DNA of 64,000 nt from Candidatus Saccharimonadota bacterium (GTDB lineage: Bacteria; Patescibacteriota; Saccharimonadia; Saccharimonadales; Saccharimonadaceae), in NCBI GenBank assembly GCA_017404935.1, contig JAFRBI010000007.1, forward strand, positions 1-64,000, written 5' to 3'. The position numbers were made by a program, and so were the translations under genes. Under the pieces are notes generated by a model, which saw only the letters and a program-made list of their open reading frames with translations, had not been told where the DNA came from and did no database searches. The stretch's first letter is position 1. Each line of letters begins with the position of its first letter. Below, in pieces: positions 14,424-22,241 of the stretch.

Positions 14424-17258
14424 ATGAAATTTGCATCAAGCTACGAACCAAACCAATACGAATCTGATATTTATGCCGCGTGGGAAGCTGCCGGCGTTTT
14501 CAAGCCTACCATCCCCACCATCCCTGTAGATGACAACGGTGATGGAGTTGACGACAGGTTTGAAGCAGGTGCTTTCGAGACCGTCTTGCGAAGACGCGAG
14601 CAAGAAGAGCGCAGCGCCGCCCATGACGATGGGCCGGCGCAAGCGCGTCGAGAAAGCACTGCTTCAAACCTATGCTACAGCATTGTCATGCCACCACCAA
14701 ATGCCAATGGCAACCTTCATATTGGTCACGGTCTTACCGTAGCTTTGGAAGATTCTCTTACCCGTTATTACAGGCTAAAAGGCGCTTCTACCTGGTATAT
14801 TCCTGGCGCCGACCACGCCGGTTTTGAAACCTGGGTAGTTTACGAAAAAAACCTCGAAAAATCCGGTCACACCCGTTTTGAATATTCGCGCGACGAACTT
14901 TACTCAAGAGTTTGGGACTTCGTCCAGATGCAGCGTGGCAATATGGAACTCCAACTCCGCGCTCTTGGCGCCTCTTGTTCTTGGGATGATCTCACCTTTA
15001 CCCTAGATGAAAATGTGATTGACCGCGTTTACACCACCTTTGAAAAAATGTGGAACGACGGTATGATTTACAGGGGCGAAAAGCTCGTAAATTACTGCCC
15101 TAAGCACCAAACTGCCTTCGCCGATATCGAAGTAGATCACAAAGACGAAAAAGGTACCCTCTGGGAACTCGCCTATGACGACATTATCGTATCTACCACT
15201 CGTCCAGAAACTCTCTTTGGCGATACCGCTGTAGCGGTCAATCCAGAAGACGAGCGCTACAAAGATATGATTGGTAAAACCGTTCATCTTCCTCTAACTG
15301 ATAGAGAAATTCCTGTGATTGCCGACGAGCACGCCGACCCAGAATATGGCACTGGCGCCGTTAAAATCACCCCAGCTCACGACTTTGACGATTTTGAGGT
15401 TGGAAACAGGCATAATCTTGAGCGCATTCAGGTAATTTCCGAAGACGGCCATATGATTAACGTCCCAGAAAAATATTTAGGTCTTACCACTGAAGAATGT
15501 AGAAAACAAGTCCTAAAAGACCTAAAAGACCAAGGCATTTTAAAGGGCGAGAAAAAGATTGTTCACTCTGTGGCACACTGTTACAAATGTGATACCGTCC
15601 TTGAGCCAATGCTTAAAGAGCAATGGTTTGTAGATGTCGAAAAACTAGCCAAAATGGCAATAGAACATCTTGAAAACGACGAAATCAAGTTTTACCCAGA
15701 CAACAAAAAGCGTGTGGTGATTAACTATCTCAAAAATCTCAAAGATTGGAACATTTCCCGTCAGATTCCTTGGGGTATCGCTATTCCGATGTTTAAAAAA
15801 GTTACCGAGGAAGCTACCGACGAGCCAGATTGGATTTTTGACCGCCGCACCAATCTTACCGAAATTGAAAAATCTGGTACCAGATACGTTCGCGACGAAG
15901 ACACCTTTGACACCTGGTTCTCAAGTTCTCACTGGCCAATCGTTTGTACCGATTGGTCCGAAGAAAACCCAACCCCGTATTACCCACTTAACGTGATGGA
16001 GACTGCTGGCGATATTCTCTTTGCTTGGGTCGCCCGCATGATTATGATGGGGGTTTATGTCACCGGTGAAGTGCCGTTTAAAGAGGTGTATTTGCACGGG
16101 CTTGTGCTAGATGAGCATGGTCAAAAAATGAGCAAATCTAAGGGCAACGTGATTAACCCAATGGATCTTGTAGAAAAATACGGTTCTGATGCTTTCCGTC
16201 TCGGTATTCTCCGCGGTCGTTCTGCTGGCATGAACCAAGCCTTCTCTGAAAATAGTGTCATCGCCGGCCGCAACCTCTGTAACAAACTCTGGAATATCTC
16301 CCGTCTCGTCCAAAGTATTGTTGATGAAGAGTTTGAGAATAGTGCTACTCGAGGGCTTCCGGAGGCTACGGCCGAGGATGAGGGCGCGAGCCCCGTAACG
16401 CTCGCCCCTTGGGACGCGAATTGCCGAAGGCAAACGGGCGCGAGCGACCCGTCCCGAGAGAGCACTATCTCAAACTCCCTATACACTACCGACAACATGG
16501 GTGAAGACTGGATTTGCCGCGAAATAAACGAGTGCACCAAACAGATTGAACAAGATATGAAAGACTACCGTTTCGCCGAAGCCGTCGAGACTTTGTATCA
16601 GACTATTTGGGATAAATATGCCGACTGGTTCCTAGAAAGCCAAAAGATCTACCGAAACGCCGCACTTCTTAAAGCTACTCTTGAACATCTTTTGATTATT
16701 CTTCACCCATTTGCCCCATTTGTAACAGAGACAATTTGGCAGAACTTAAGCTGGACCGAAGGCTTTATCATCACTCAGAAATGGCCTTCTAGGCTAAATT
16801 ACGACCCTATCACGGCCGAGCAGTTCGAAAGTATACTCACTATAGTGTCTGAAGTCAGAGGCACCTTGCAGGCCCTTCCAGGCACCAATAACGCCAATAA
16901 ATACGCGCTGATGTATGATAATGACAGCCTTGTAGAAGACAATTTGCTTTTGATCAAGGCTCTTACTAAGGTTCCAGACATCAATGCTCTAGATGGTAAA
17001 CCACGTGGCCTCAGATTAGCACTAGCTAACCACGAGCTCTACCTAGATGTCCCAGAACAGGTTGTAGCAGAATATAAAGATGCTCTCACCGAAAAGATTC
17101 TCTCTGTTGGTCGCGAGCTAGATGCTCTCAATGCTCGGATGATGAACCCCAATTATGTAGAGAAAGCCCCCGAGCACCTAGTCAAAGAAACTAAAGACCA
17201 GATCAAAGAAAAAGAAGCTCTGATCGATCGCCTCAAAACCCAGCAAGAACTAATCTAA
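14424..17258 (+). CDS. valS: Valyl-tRNA synthetase with two in-frame palindromic inserts
   Basis: Class I synthetase for valine. Visible are the HIGH motif (NGNLHIGH), the KMSKS motif (GQKMSKSKGN), the editing domain between them, the anticodon-binding region and a C-terminal coiled arm. The protein is about 944 residues. Residues 45-83 and 636-685 are insertions made of repetitive palindromic elements (14557-14670 and 16329-16477). The first lies just before the catalytic IVMPPPNANG strand, the second at the junction to the anticodon-binding domain. TATAAT at 14408-14413 lies ten bases before the ATG; no Shine-Dalgarno site. The reading frame stays open through both inserts. Confidence 0.95.
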   Translation: MKFASSYEPNQYESDIYAAWEAAGVFKPTIPTIPVDDNGDGVDDRFEAGAFETVLRRREQEERSAAHDDGPAQARRESTASNLCYSIVMPPPNANGNLHIGHGLTVALEDSLTRYYRLKGASTWYIPGADHAGFETWVVYEKNLEKSGHTRFEYSRDELYSRVWDFVQMQRGNMELQLRALGASCSWDDLTFTLDENVIDRVYTTFEKMWNDGMIYRGEKLVNYCPKHQTAFADIEVDHKDEKGTLWELAYDDIIVSTTRPETLFGDTAVAVNPEDERYKDMIGKTVHLPLTDREIPVIADEHADPEYGTGAVKITPAHDFDDFEVGNRHNLERIQVISEDGHMINVPEKYLGLTTEECRKQVLKDLKDQGILKGEKKIVHSVAHCYKCDTVLEPMLKEQWFVDVEKLAKMAIEHLENDEIKFYPDNKKRVVINYLKNLKDWNISRQIPWGIAIPMFKKVTEEATDEPDWIFDRRTNLTEIEKSGTRYVRDEDTFDTWFSSSHWPIVCTDWSEENPTPYYPLNVMETAGDILFAWVARMIMMGVYVTGEVPFKEVYLHGLVLDEHGQKMSKSKGNVINPMDLVEKYGSDAFRLGILRGRSAGMNQAFSENSVIAGRNLCNKLWNISRLVQSIVDEEFENSATRGLPEATAEDEGASPVTLAPWDANCRRQTGASDPSRESTISNSLYTTDNMGEDWICREINECTKQIEQDMKDYRFAEAVETLYQTIWDKYADWFLESQKIYRNAALLKATLEHLLIILHPFAPFVTETIWQNLSWTEGFIITQKWPSRLNYDPITAEQFESILTIVSEVRGTLQALPGTNNANKYALMYDNDSLVEDNLLLIKALTKVPDINALDGKPRGLRLALANHELYLDVPEQVVAEYKDALTEKILSVGRELDALNARMMNPNYVEKAPEHLVKETKDQIKEKEALIDRLKTQQELI
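14557..14670 (+). repeat. In-frame palindromic element, family 2 (valS copy 1)
   Basis: Inverted arms at 14557-14576 and 14652-14670 match with one single-base gap. The core shares with the polA element the segments TCTTGCG, GAGCAAGAAGAGCG, a CCC..GAYGGGCCGG hairpin and GTCGAGAAA. It is translated as ETVLRRREQEERSAAHD and onward, in the same frame as in polA. Confidence 0.85.
16329..16477 (+). repeat. In-frame palindromic element, family 3 (valS copy 2)
   Basis: Arms at 16329-16346 and 16461-16477 are complementary apart from one base. The core shares a long stretch with the ileS element, including CTCGCCCCTTGGGACGCGAA, and is translated in the same frame as VTLAPWDANCRRQTG. Confidence 0.85.
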
Positions 17259-17869
17259 CTCTTTTGTTTGGGATTTTTATAATACGGGTATTTCGAAAAT
17301 ATATTAAAATCGGTATAACCAAGTACTCTGAGTTTATTTTCAATCTCGGCAAGACCTTTTGCCCCAAGACCACGAATCTGCGAGAGTTCTCTCCTGTTAG
17401 TGTTTAAGATATCATCAACCGTTTCGATACTTTTAGAAGGCCCTCTAGGGTGCTCACCATTAGCAATTTGTTGACTGTGCCAGCCTAAAGCACTAAGCAC
17501 ACGAGCGCTCAAGCCTAGTTGCTCAAGTCTCAAATTACCAGCAGAAAAAGCTTCTTGCCCATTGTCCCTTATCCCTTTTCCGGCCCACTCTGAATTCTCA
17601 AGCTCTTCCTGTCGAGCTTTTTCAAGCTCTTTCTGCCGCTCATCATCTATGGGATCTATCGAATCGGGTGCAATTTTATCTAAGTGAGCAGCCTCAGATA
17701 CTCTATCTTCTTGCAACTCAGGCTCCTCTAGTAAAATGTCATCAGGGCAATCTAGTGACCTATTTATGTCATTAAGCTCGGCCATAATATTTGCCCCCCT
17801 TTTTCTGTTTTGTTCTCTTCTTGCCACCTCATCTAGTTCTGGGTTTGTGGATAATTTTTCTCCGCCCAT
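17255..17869 (-). CDS. Helix-hairpin-helix protein resembling the RpoA C-terminal domain
   Basis: The N-terminal 110 residues are acidic and probably unstructured. The C-terminal part (ILNTNRRELSQIRGLGAKGLAEIENKL) carries a helix-hairpin-helix with the I-R-G-L-G-x-K-G-L-x-E-I-E pattern of the RNA polymerase alpha C-terminal domain, which binds UP-element DNA. It may be a separate DNA-binding protein. The start follows AAAGGAGG. It converges with valS, sharing four bases at the ends. Confidence 0.6.
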   Translation of the reverse strand: MGGEKLSTNPELDEVARREQNRKRGANIMAELNDINRSLDCPDDILLEEPELQEDRVSEAAHLDKIAPDSIDPIDDERQKELEKARQEELENSEWAGKGIRDNGQEAFSAGNLRLEQLGLSARVLSALGWHSQQIANGEHPRGPSKSIETVDDILNTNRRELSQIRGLGAKGLAEIENKLRVLGYTDFNIFSKYPYYKNPKQKS

Positions 17870-18073
17870 TTTGCCTCCTTTGCCGCACCTAAATCACAAG
17901 AAAAATGCGACTATTTACGTTAGTCGCGAAACTATAGTTTGTTCAAATTTGACCAAACTTGGCGTAAATAGCCGCATCAATCGGTCAAATTTGAAAATAA
18001 AATAAACAAACTACAGTTCCGCACTTCCATTATAGCACGCTTTTTCAACTTTGTGTCAAAACCCTATTTTGCA

Positions 18074-18211
18074 CTACTGCTTTTTTACGAAAATTGCTTC
18101 GCCGTCTGTTGAAAGCAACACTTTATCGCCCGGTGACAGTTGCAACTCCGCCCTTACCCATTTAGGTATGGTAATTCTTCCGTTTGTTGTTACTGTTATA
18201 GTGTTTTTCAT
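18074..18211 (-). CDS. Short AbrB/SpoVT-like DNA-binding protein (45 aa)
   Basis: Below the length of usual gene calls. The product MKNTITVTTNGRITIPKWVR continues with AELQLSPGDKVLLSTDGEAI, a complete swapped-hairpin AbrB half (V-T-x-N-G-R-I-T-I-P, L-x-P-G-D-K-V). It starts 20 bases behind the CopG-like gene, so both are probably one unit. No toxin gene follows within 200 bases, so it may be an orphan antitoxin or a regulator. Confidence 0.75.
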   Translation of the reverse strand: MKNTITVTTNGRITIPKWVRAELQLSPGDKVLLSTDGEAIFVKKQ

Positions 18212-18231
18212 TTTTTCCTTTCTTTAAATTT

Positions 18232-18447
18232 TTATCGCCAGGATAAGTGTAATTTGCGATTTTTAGATGCGCAGTCTGAAAGATAAAGATTAATCAAAGT
18301 CTGATATGGCAAGCCAGATTTTTCCGACTCCGCCTTAAAATAGTCAATTGTATCGTTATCAATGTTAATAGTCACCTGCTTTTTGAGCCGGTTCGTATAA
18401 GGATTTTTCCTTGGATTTAATTTTGCTATGTCGTATTCTTCCCTCAT
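18232..18447 (-). CDS. CopG/BrnA-like ribbon-helix-helix protein
   Basis: The 71-residue product has the ribbon-helix-helix pattern KQVTINIDNDTIDYFKAESE followed by GLPYQTLINLYL, as in BrnA-type antitoxins. No BrnT-like toxin is adjacent. A TATAAT-like AT-rich run (18480-18510) lies upstream. Together with the AbrB-like gene it may be the remainder of two toxin-antitoxin loci or a regulator pair. Confidence 0.7.
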   Translation of the reverse strand: MREEYDIAKLNPRKNPYTNRLKKQVTINIDNDTIDYFKAESEKSGLPYQTLINLYLSDCASKNRKLHLSWR

Positions 18448-18541
18448 CTCGCAGCCTCATCCCATTCAAATTTAATAGATTTCATAATTATATTATAATT
18501 ATACAATAATTATTTGTCAATAGTCACCGATTTCGTCGATG

Positions 18542-18751
18542 CTATTTCTTCGCATTAAACTTATCAAGATCAAACAGCGGTTGCTTCCCCGCGTCCATAA
18601 TTTCTCGTGCCTTTTTTAGCAACTTTTCCACACCTTTTTCAGATGAAGAAGAGCCCACGTGCACAGTTTTTATCACCTTATTTCCCTCTTTATAACAAAT
18701 CTGCACTCCAGTCGCCCCCGAAGTTGTCTTAAATTTCCGAATATAAGCCAT
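18542..18751 (-). pseudogene. IS1634-type transposase N-terminal fragment
   Basis: The 69 residues (MAYIRKFKTTSGATGVQICY at the start, then an IGSS-like turn as VHVGSSS and LLKKAREIM) closely resemble the first 70 residues of IS1634-family transposases. The DDE catalytic domain is absent: the frame stops at once. TATAAT (18758-18763, minus strand) ends six bases before the ATG, so the fragment may still be expressed as a small protein. No terminal inverted repeats are evident. Confidence 0.65.
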
Positions 18752-18770
18752 ACTCCAATTATACCACCAA

Positions 18771-18800
18771 TAAAAAAGGCCCCAGTAAAACTGGGACCTT
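18771..18800 (-). terminator. Rho-independent terminator (minus strand)
   Basis: Read on the minus strand, AAGGTCCCAG, TTTTA, CTGGGGCCTTTTTTATT lies directly behind the membrane protein gene at 18808-19239. Confidence 0.8.
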
Positions 18801-18807
18801 GGCTTGA

Positions 18808-19239
18808 TCATCTCCTTCCTCTGGACTTGGCCACAAGATACACACAAATTGAAAACGGCACAAATATTGCGGTGATGTCATACCAATCAGGAAAAATTTC
18901 CAACACCAACGATTTGGACACTATAAAAGCTACAATCATCAGCCCAAGCTGGGCAAAATGTTTGGCCGATCTTCTTAGTTCCCTAGGGGTTATTTCCAGT
19001 TCCCCAATCTCTTGCCAATGCTTCTTGCAATGTTTCATTTTAAGATGAGCCGCCATAAAAGAAAGCAGCCCAAACACAAAAAGAACTATTGTGATGATTG
19101 TCTTAGAACTGGTAATTTTAGTTATGCCAGCCACCATCAAAAATGCCATTATAGCTGCTATCACAAAAAAATTTATACCAATTTTTTTGAGGTAGCCAGG
19201 GCTGTACCCTACACTAAGCACTGTCTTAATCTGTTTCAT
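18808..19239 (-). CDS. Hypothetical membrane protein
   Basis: The 143-residue protein has four membrane helices in two pairs separated by a charged loop (KMKHCKKHWQEIGELEITPRE). The second Met is taken as start because GGAGGTGGGG lies in front of it. No domain is recognised. It is followed by its own terminator. Confidence 0.6.
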   Translation of the reverse strand: MKQIKTVLSVGYSPGYLKKIGINFFVIAAIMAFLMVAGITKITSSKTIITIVLFVFGLLSFMAAHLKMKHCKKHWQEIGELEITPRELRRSAKHFAQLGLMIVAFIVSKSLVLEIFPDWYDITAIFVPFSICVYLVAKSRGRR

Positions 19240-19313
19240 TTCCCCACCTCCGTTCAAGCCGATCTTTTAATTTGCTGCCAGCATTATGCTGGCCACCTCT
19301 ATTATTATACCAT

Positions 19314-19344
19314 AAAAAAGGCCCTAATGCAAGATTAGAGCCGT
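19314..19344 (-). terminator. Rho-independent terminator (minus strand)
   Basis: On the minus strand GGCTCTAAT, CTTGC, ATTAGGGCC and six T follow the 32-residue gene at 19386-19484. Confidence 0.7.
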
Positions 19345-19385
19345 AATTGTTAGTCGTTGGTTTGGTTAAATATTCTTGATCTCTC

Positions 19386-19484
19386 TTACATCATGATTTG
19401 TATCAACGCATACGCGATGAGCCCCTCAACCAAGATACCTACTCCAACCCATTGTAGAAGTTCGTCTCGCTTTTTTGAAGTCAT
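19386..19484 (-). CDS. Small membrane protein (32 aa)
   Basis: An ATG behind AGGAGG opens a frame MTSKKRDELLQWVGVGILVE and then GLIAYALIQIMM: a short charged head and one membrane helix. It has its own terminator, which supports a real small transcript. Function unknown. Confidence 0.55.
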   Translation of the reverse strand: MTSKKRDELLQWVGVGILVEGLIAYALIQIMM

Positions 19485-19926
19485 CTTCCCTCCTATTTAT
19501 GGCAACCAAACCAACATTTATATGTACAAGCATCCGGCGCCTCAAACGCCGAGCGCATTTTTCTAGTTTATCATAGAAATCCATAAATGTCCAGTCTCTT
19601 CTTCCCTCCGCAGCCGGGCCCGATTTTTAAACAATCAAACCACAACCTTTTCCACAGAAACCATAAGCAAAATTACTACACCAAACCTGTTATGCTAGCA
19701 ACCAAAAACCTTGGCAACCGCACTTGACATTTGAAACCGCTTGCGCTAAAATCAAAGTATCAACCTGGCAACCGCGCCAGAGTTGGGAGCATTAGATAAT
19801 AGATTTTGACAACCGACTAGGGAAAAAGCCGGAGTTTTTGCATTCATAAGCGAAATAAAACAAAACGCTTACGCCGTCAACAAAATTCACGTGCTTATTT
19901 TTGTAATTAGTATGGATATTAACAGG
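19485..19926. other. Intergenic region with a candidate small RNA
   Basis: About 440 bases without a protein gene. TTGACA (19726-19731 region) and TAAAAT, 17 bp apart, form a near-consensus plus-strand promoter around 19726-19754. The transcript would contain three related GGCAACCG/GACAACCG motifs (near 19712, 19767, 19818) and end near a CCG..CGG stem followed by TTTTT at about 19845. A small RNA of roughly 90-100 nt is possible. Positions are approximate, and no known RNA family is recognised. Confidence 0.3.
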
Positions 19927-20100
19927 GAAATATATATAAATTTATGAGCATTTTGATGAGCCCAAGAAGTTTTTGAGAATTTTAGAAAATTATCTCTTGC
20001 GAACCGTGAAGACAGCCGTGAGACAAGAGTAATTTTCGTTAAGAAATTCGAAAAAAATTCCTGGCGCGATATCAACCGCGAATAAATTTATTTATATTTC
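19927..20100. repeat. Long intergenic hairpin with AT-rich outer arms
   Basis: The outer arms 19927-19945 and 20082-20100 are complementary with one mismatch. Inner arms around 19987-20001 and 20024-20040 (GAAAATTATCTCTTG and its near-complement) continue the stem. The right arm ends five bases before the TATAAT of the next gene. The layout is like the other palindromic elements of the window: nested stem and unique outer arms. Confidence 0.6.
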
Positions 20101-20118
20101 TATGCTATAATTAGACTT

Positions 20119-21024
20119 ATGGAAATTCCGATCACGCAAAGTAAGGAATGGGAGCAGTTGCAAAAAGACCTGGGCGAAACCAGCTTTTACAGGGAAGAAA
20201 ACGATTTTTGCTATCTCGCCATTGTTAAGCCTGCGCCTCTTGGTCGCTACCTTTATTTGCCTTATGGCCCTGTTGCCGAGACTAAAGACGGTTTTAAACA
20301 TGCCTTAAAGGATTTAGAAAATCTAGCCAAAGAGCAAAACGCGATTTTCGTCCGTGTAGAACCTCTAAACCCTGATTTTGCTAAACTTTTACCAAAAAAT
20401 ATCAAGAAATCACACGATCTAAACCCTAAAGAAACTTGGGTTTTAGATTTAACCGGCAGCGATGAAGAATACAAGAGCAGGCTGCCATCTAGACTCCTCA
20501 GATATTACCGAAACCGAGAGAAAAACGGCATTACCATCGAGACCAGCCACAACCCAGATGACATCAAATATCTCTTAAATCTTCAAAAAGCCCTGGCAAA
20601 AGAGAAGAACATCAGCACTTTCTCCGAAAATTACCTCAAAACTGAGCTTAGTCAGCCATTTGCCACTCTTTATCTCTTAAAACAAGACGGCAACTTGCTT
20701 GCCGCCGGGCTCGTGTTTGACCACGGAAAAACTCGCTATAATCTTCAGGGCGCTCAAACCGACGAGGGAAGAAAAGCCCATGCTACCGGCATTTTAACCG
20801 TTCAGTTAATCGAAGACGCCCGCGAAAAAGGCTTGGAGAAATTCGATTTCTGGGGCATCGCACCGGAGGGCGCGCCAAAAGATCACCCTTGGGCTGGCTT
20901 TACCAATTTCAAGAAAACTTTTGAAGGCACAGAGGTAGATCACGCCGGCACCTACGACATTGTTTTGAACCAAGCCAAATACAAATCTTATCAACTCTTG
21001 AGAAAAATTAGGAGACTTATATGA
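20119..21024 (+). CDS. FemAB/FemX-like peptidoglycan peptidyltransferase
   Basis: The 301-residue protein has the two GNAT-like folds of the Fem family, with RVEP, LLRYYRNREKNG, and a C-terminal KFDFWGIAPEG..HPWAGFTNFKKTF block typical of aminoacyl-tRNA-dependent transferases that build the interpeptide bridge on lipid II. TATAAT at 20106-20111 ends seven bases before the ATG (leaderless). It overlaps the second Fem-like gene by four bases. Confidence 0.85.
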   Translation: MEIPITQSKEWEQLQKDLGETSFYREENDFCYLAIVKPAPLGRYLYLPYGPVAETKDGFKHALKDLENLAKEQNAIFVRVEPLNPDFAKLLPKNIKKSHDLNPKETWVLDLTGSDEEYKSRLPSRLLRYYRNREKNGITIETSHNPDDIKYLLNLQKALAKEKNISTFSENYLKTELSQPFATLYLLKQDGNLLAAGLVFDHGKTRYNLQGAQTDEGRKAHATGILTVQLIEDAREKGLEKFDFWGIAPEGAPKDHPWAGFTNFKKTFEGTEVDHAGTYDIVLNQAKYKSYQLLRKIRRLI

Positions 21025-22241
21025 CATTTGAGGAAATTTCTGCCGAAGATTTTCGGGAATTTGCGAAAAATAGCCCCTACAAATCTTTTATGCAAACCCC
21101 TGAAATCGCCAAATACAGGGAAGACAATGGTTGGACGGTTTACTATATTGCCCTCAAACATAATGAAGAAATCAAAGCCGCCACTATGCTCGTGGCCAAG
21201 CCATATTTTTTGGGCAAGTCGCTTTTTATCGCACCAGGCGGCCCACTTTTAGATTTAGAAGACCAGCCTCTCACCGAGTATTTCATCAAGTCTCTCAAAA
21301 AATACATCAAATCGCACAATGGCTACGAACTCCACATTAGCCCATATTACGAAATCATCGAGCGCGATCGCCACGGCGACCCAGTAGAGAATGGTTTTGA
21401 TCATAAGAACGCTCTCAAAAACCTCAAAAATCTCGGATTTATAGAGGTAGAAGATGCATCCCAGCCAAAGTATATGTACGCCCTAGATTTAAAAGGCAAA
21501 ACCGCCGATGAATTAATGGCAGATTTTAAGAGCAATACCCGGGGCCACATCAGAAAAGCCGAAAAAATGGGCGTCACCGTCCGCGAACTCGCCAAAAATG
21601 AACTGAACATTTTTAAGGAAATTACCGAATCCACCTCAAAACGCCGCGAATTCGAAGACAAACCTCTAAGTTACTATGAAGAGATGTATGACCTCTTCGT
21701 CCCGAGAGGCGAAGCCATGTTCCTAGTAGCGGAGGTTTCAGGGGAATTTGAAGATGGGATTTCGAAACATTGCGCAGGCTCCGACAGTCATTTTGACAAC
21801 GGTCACGGGCGAGTAGCCGGTACTGAAATACCGGGACGAGCCCGACTGACCCGTTGTAAAAATGACGATCGCGAGCCGAGCACGTTGAGAAATCCCACTT
21901 CAAATTCACTGCCGCTATCTGCTGCAATGTTCATGCTCTACGGCTCCGAAGTCGTCTATCTCTTCTCCGGTAGTGATGAAAAATACATGAAAGACTACAA
22001 CGCTCAATACGAACTCCAATGGCATATGATCAAATACGCCGCCGAGAAAAAATTCAAACGCTACAATTTTTACGGTATTCACGGCCTTCCAGATGATAAC
22101 CACCCAGACGGTGTTTACGAATTTAAGAAGGGTTTTGGTGGCCAAGTTCTAGAATATGCCGGCACCTGGGAACTCCCAATCGACCTCAAATTTTATCAAG
22201 CCAAAAAATTCCTAAAGAAGCTCAAAAACAGGGGTAAATAA
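21021..22241 (+). CDS. FemAB/FemX-like protein with an in-frame palindromic insert
   Basis: Second Fem-type transferase, 406 residues, about 55 longer than its neighbour because of an insertion at residues 241-296 (21741-21908). Family blocks: FMQTPEIAKYREDNGW, FIAPGGPLLD, FKSNTRGHIRKAEK, and the C-terminal YNFYGIHGLPDDNHPDGVYEFKKGFGG split by the family's usual spacing. The insert lies between the two halves of the second GNAT-like fold, before AAMFMLYGSEVVYLFSGS. The gene overlaps both neighbours by one to four bases, so translation is coupled. Confidence 0.85.
   Translation: MTFEEISAEDFREFAKNSPYKSFMQTPEIAKYREDNGWTVYYIALKHNEEIKAATMLVAKPYFLGKSLFIAPGGPLLDLEDQPLTEYFIKSLKKYIKSHNGYELHISPYYEIIERDRHGDPVENGFDHKNALKNLKNLGFIEVEDASQPKYMYALDLKGKTADELMADFKSNTRGHIRKAEKMGVTVRELAKNELNIFKEITESTSKRREFEDKPLSYYEEMYDLFVPRGEAMFLVAEVSGEFEDGISKHCAGSDSHFDNGHGRVAGTEIPGRARLTRCKNDDREPSTLRNPTSNSLPLSAAMFMLYGSEVVYLFSGSDEKYMKDYNAQYELQWHMIKYAAEKKFKRYNFYGIHGLPDDNHPDGVYEFKKGFGGQVLEYAGTWELPIDLKFYQAKKFLKKLKNRGK
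21741..21908 (+). repeat. In-frame palindromic element, family 4 (femX-like gene)
   Basis: Outer arms 21741-21763 and 21889-21908 are complementary with small gaps. An inner pair (GTCATTTTGACAACGG near 21787 and CCGTTGTAAAAATGAC near 21852) continues the stem. At 168 bp it is the longest in-gene element here, and its core has no second copy in the window. Confidence 0.75.

Noticed and set aside
19357-19566. 69-residue plus-strand frame
   Set aside because: No start signal; it lies opposite to the better supported 32-residue gene with Shine-Dalgarno site and terminator.
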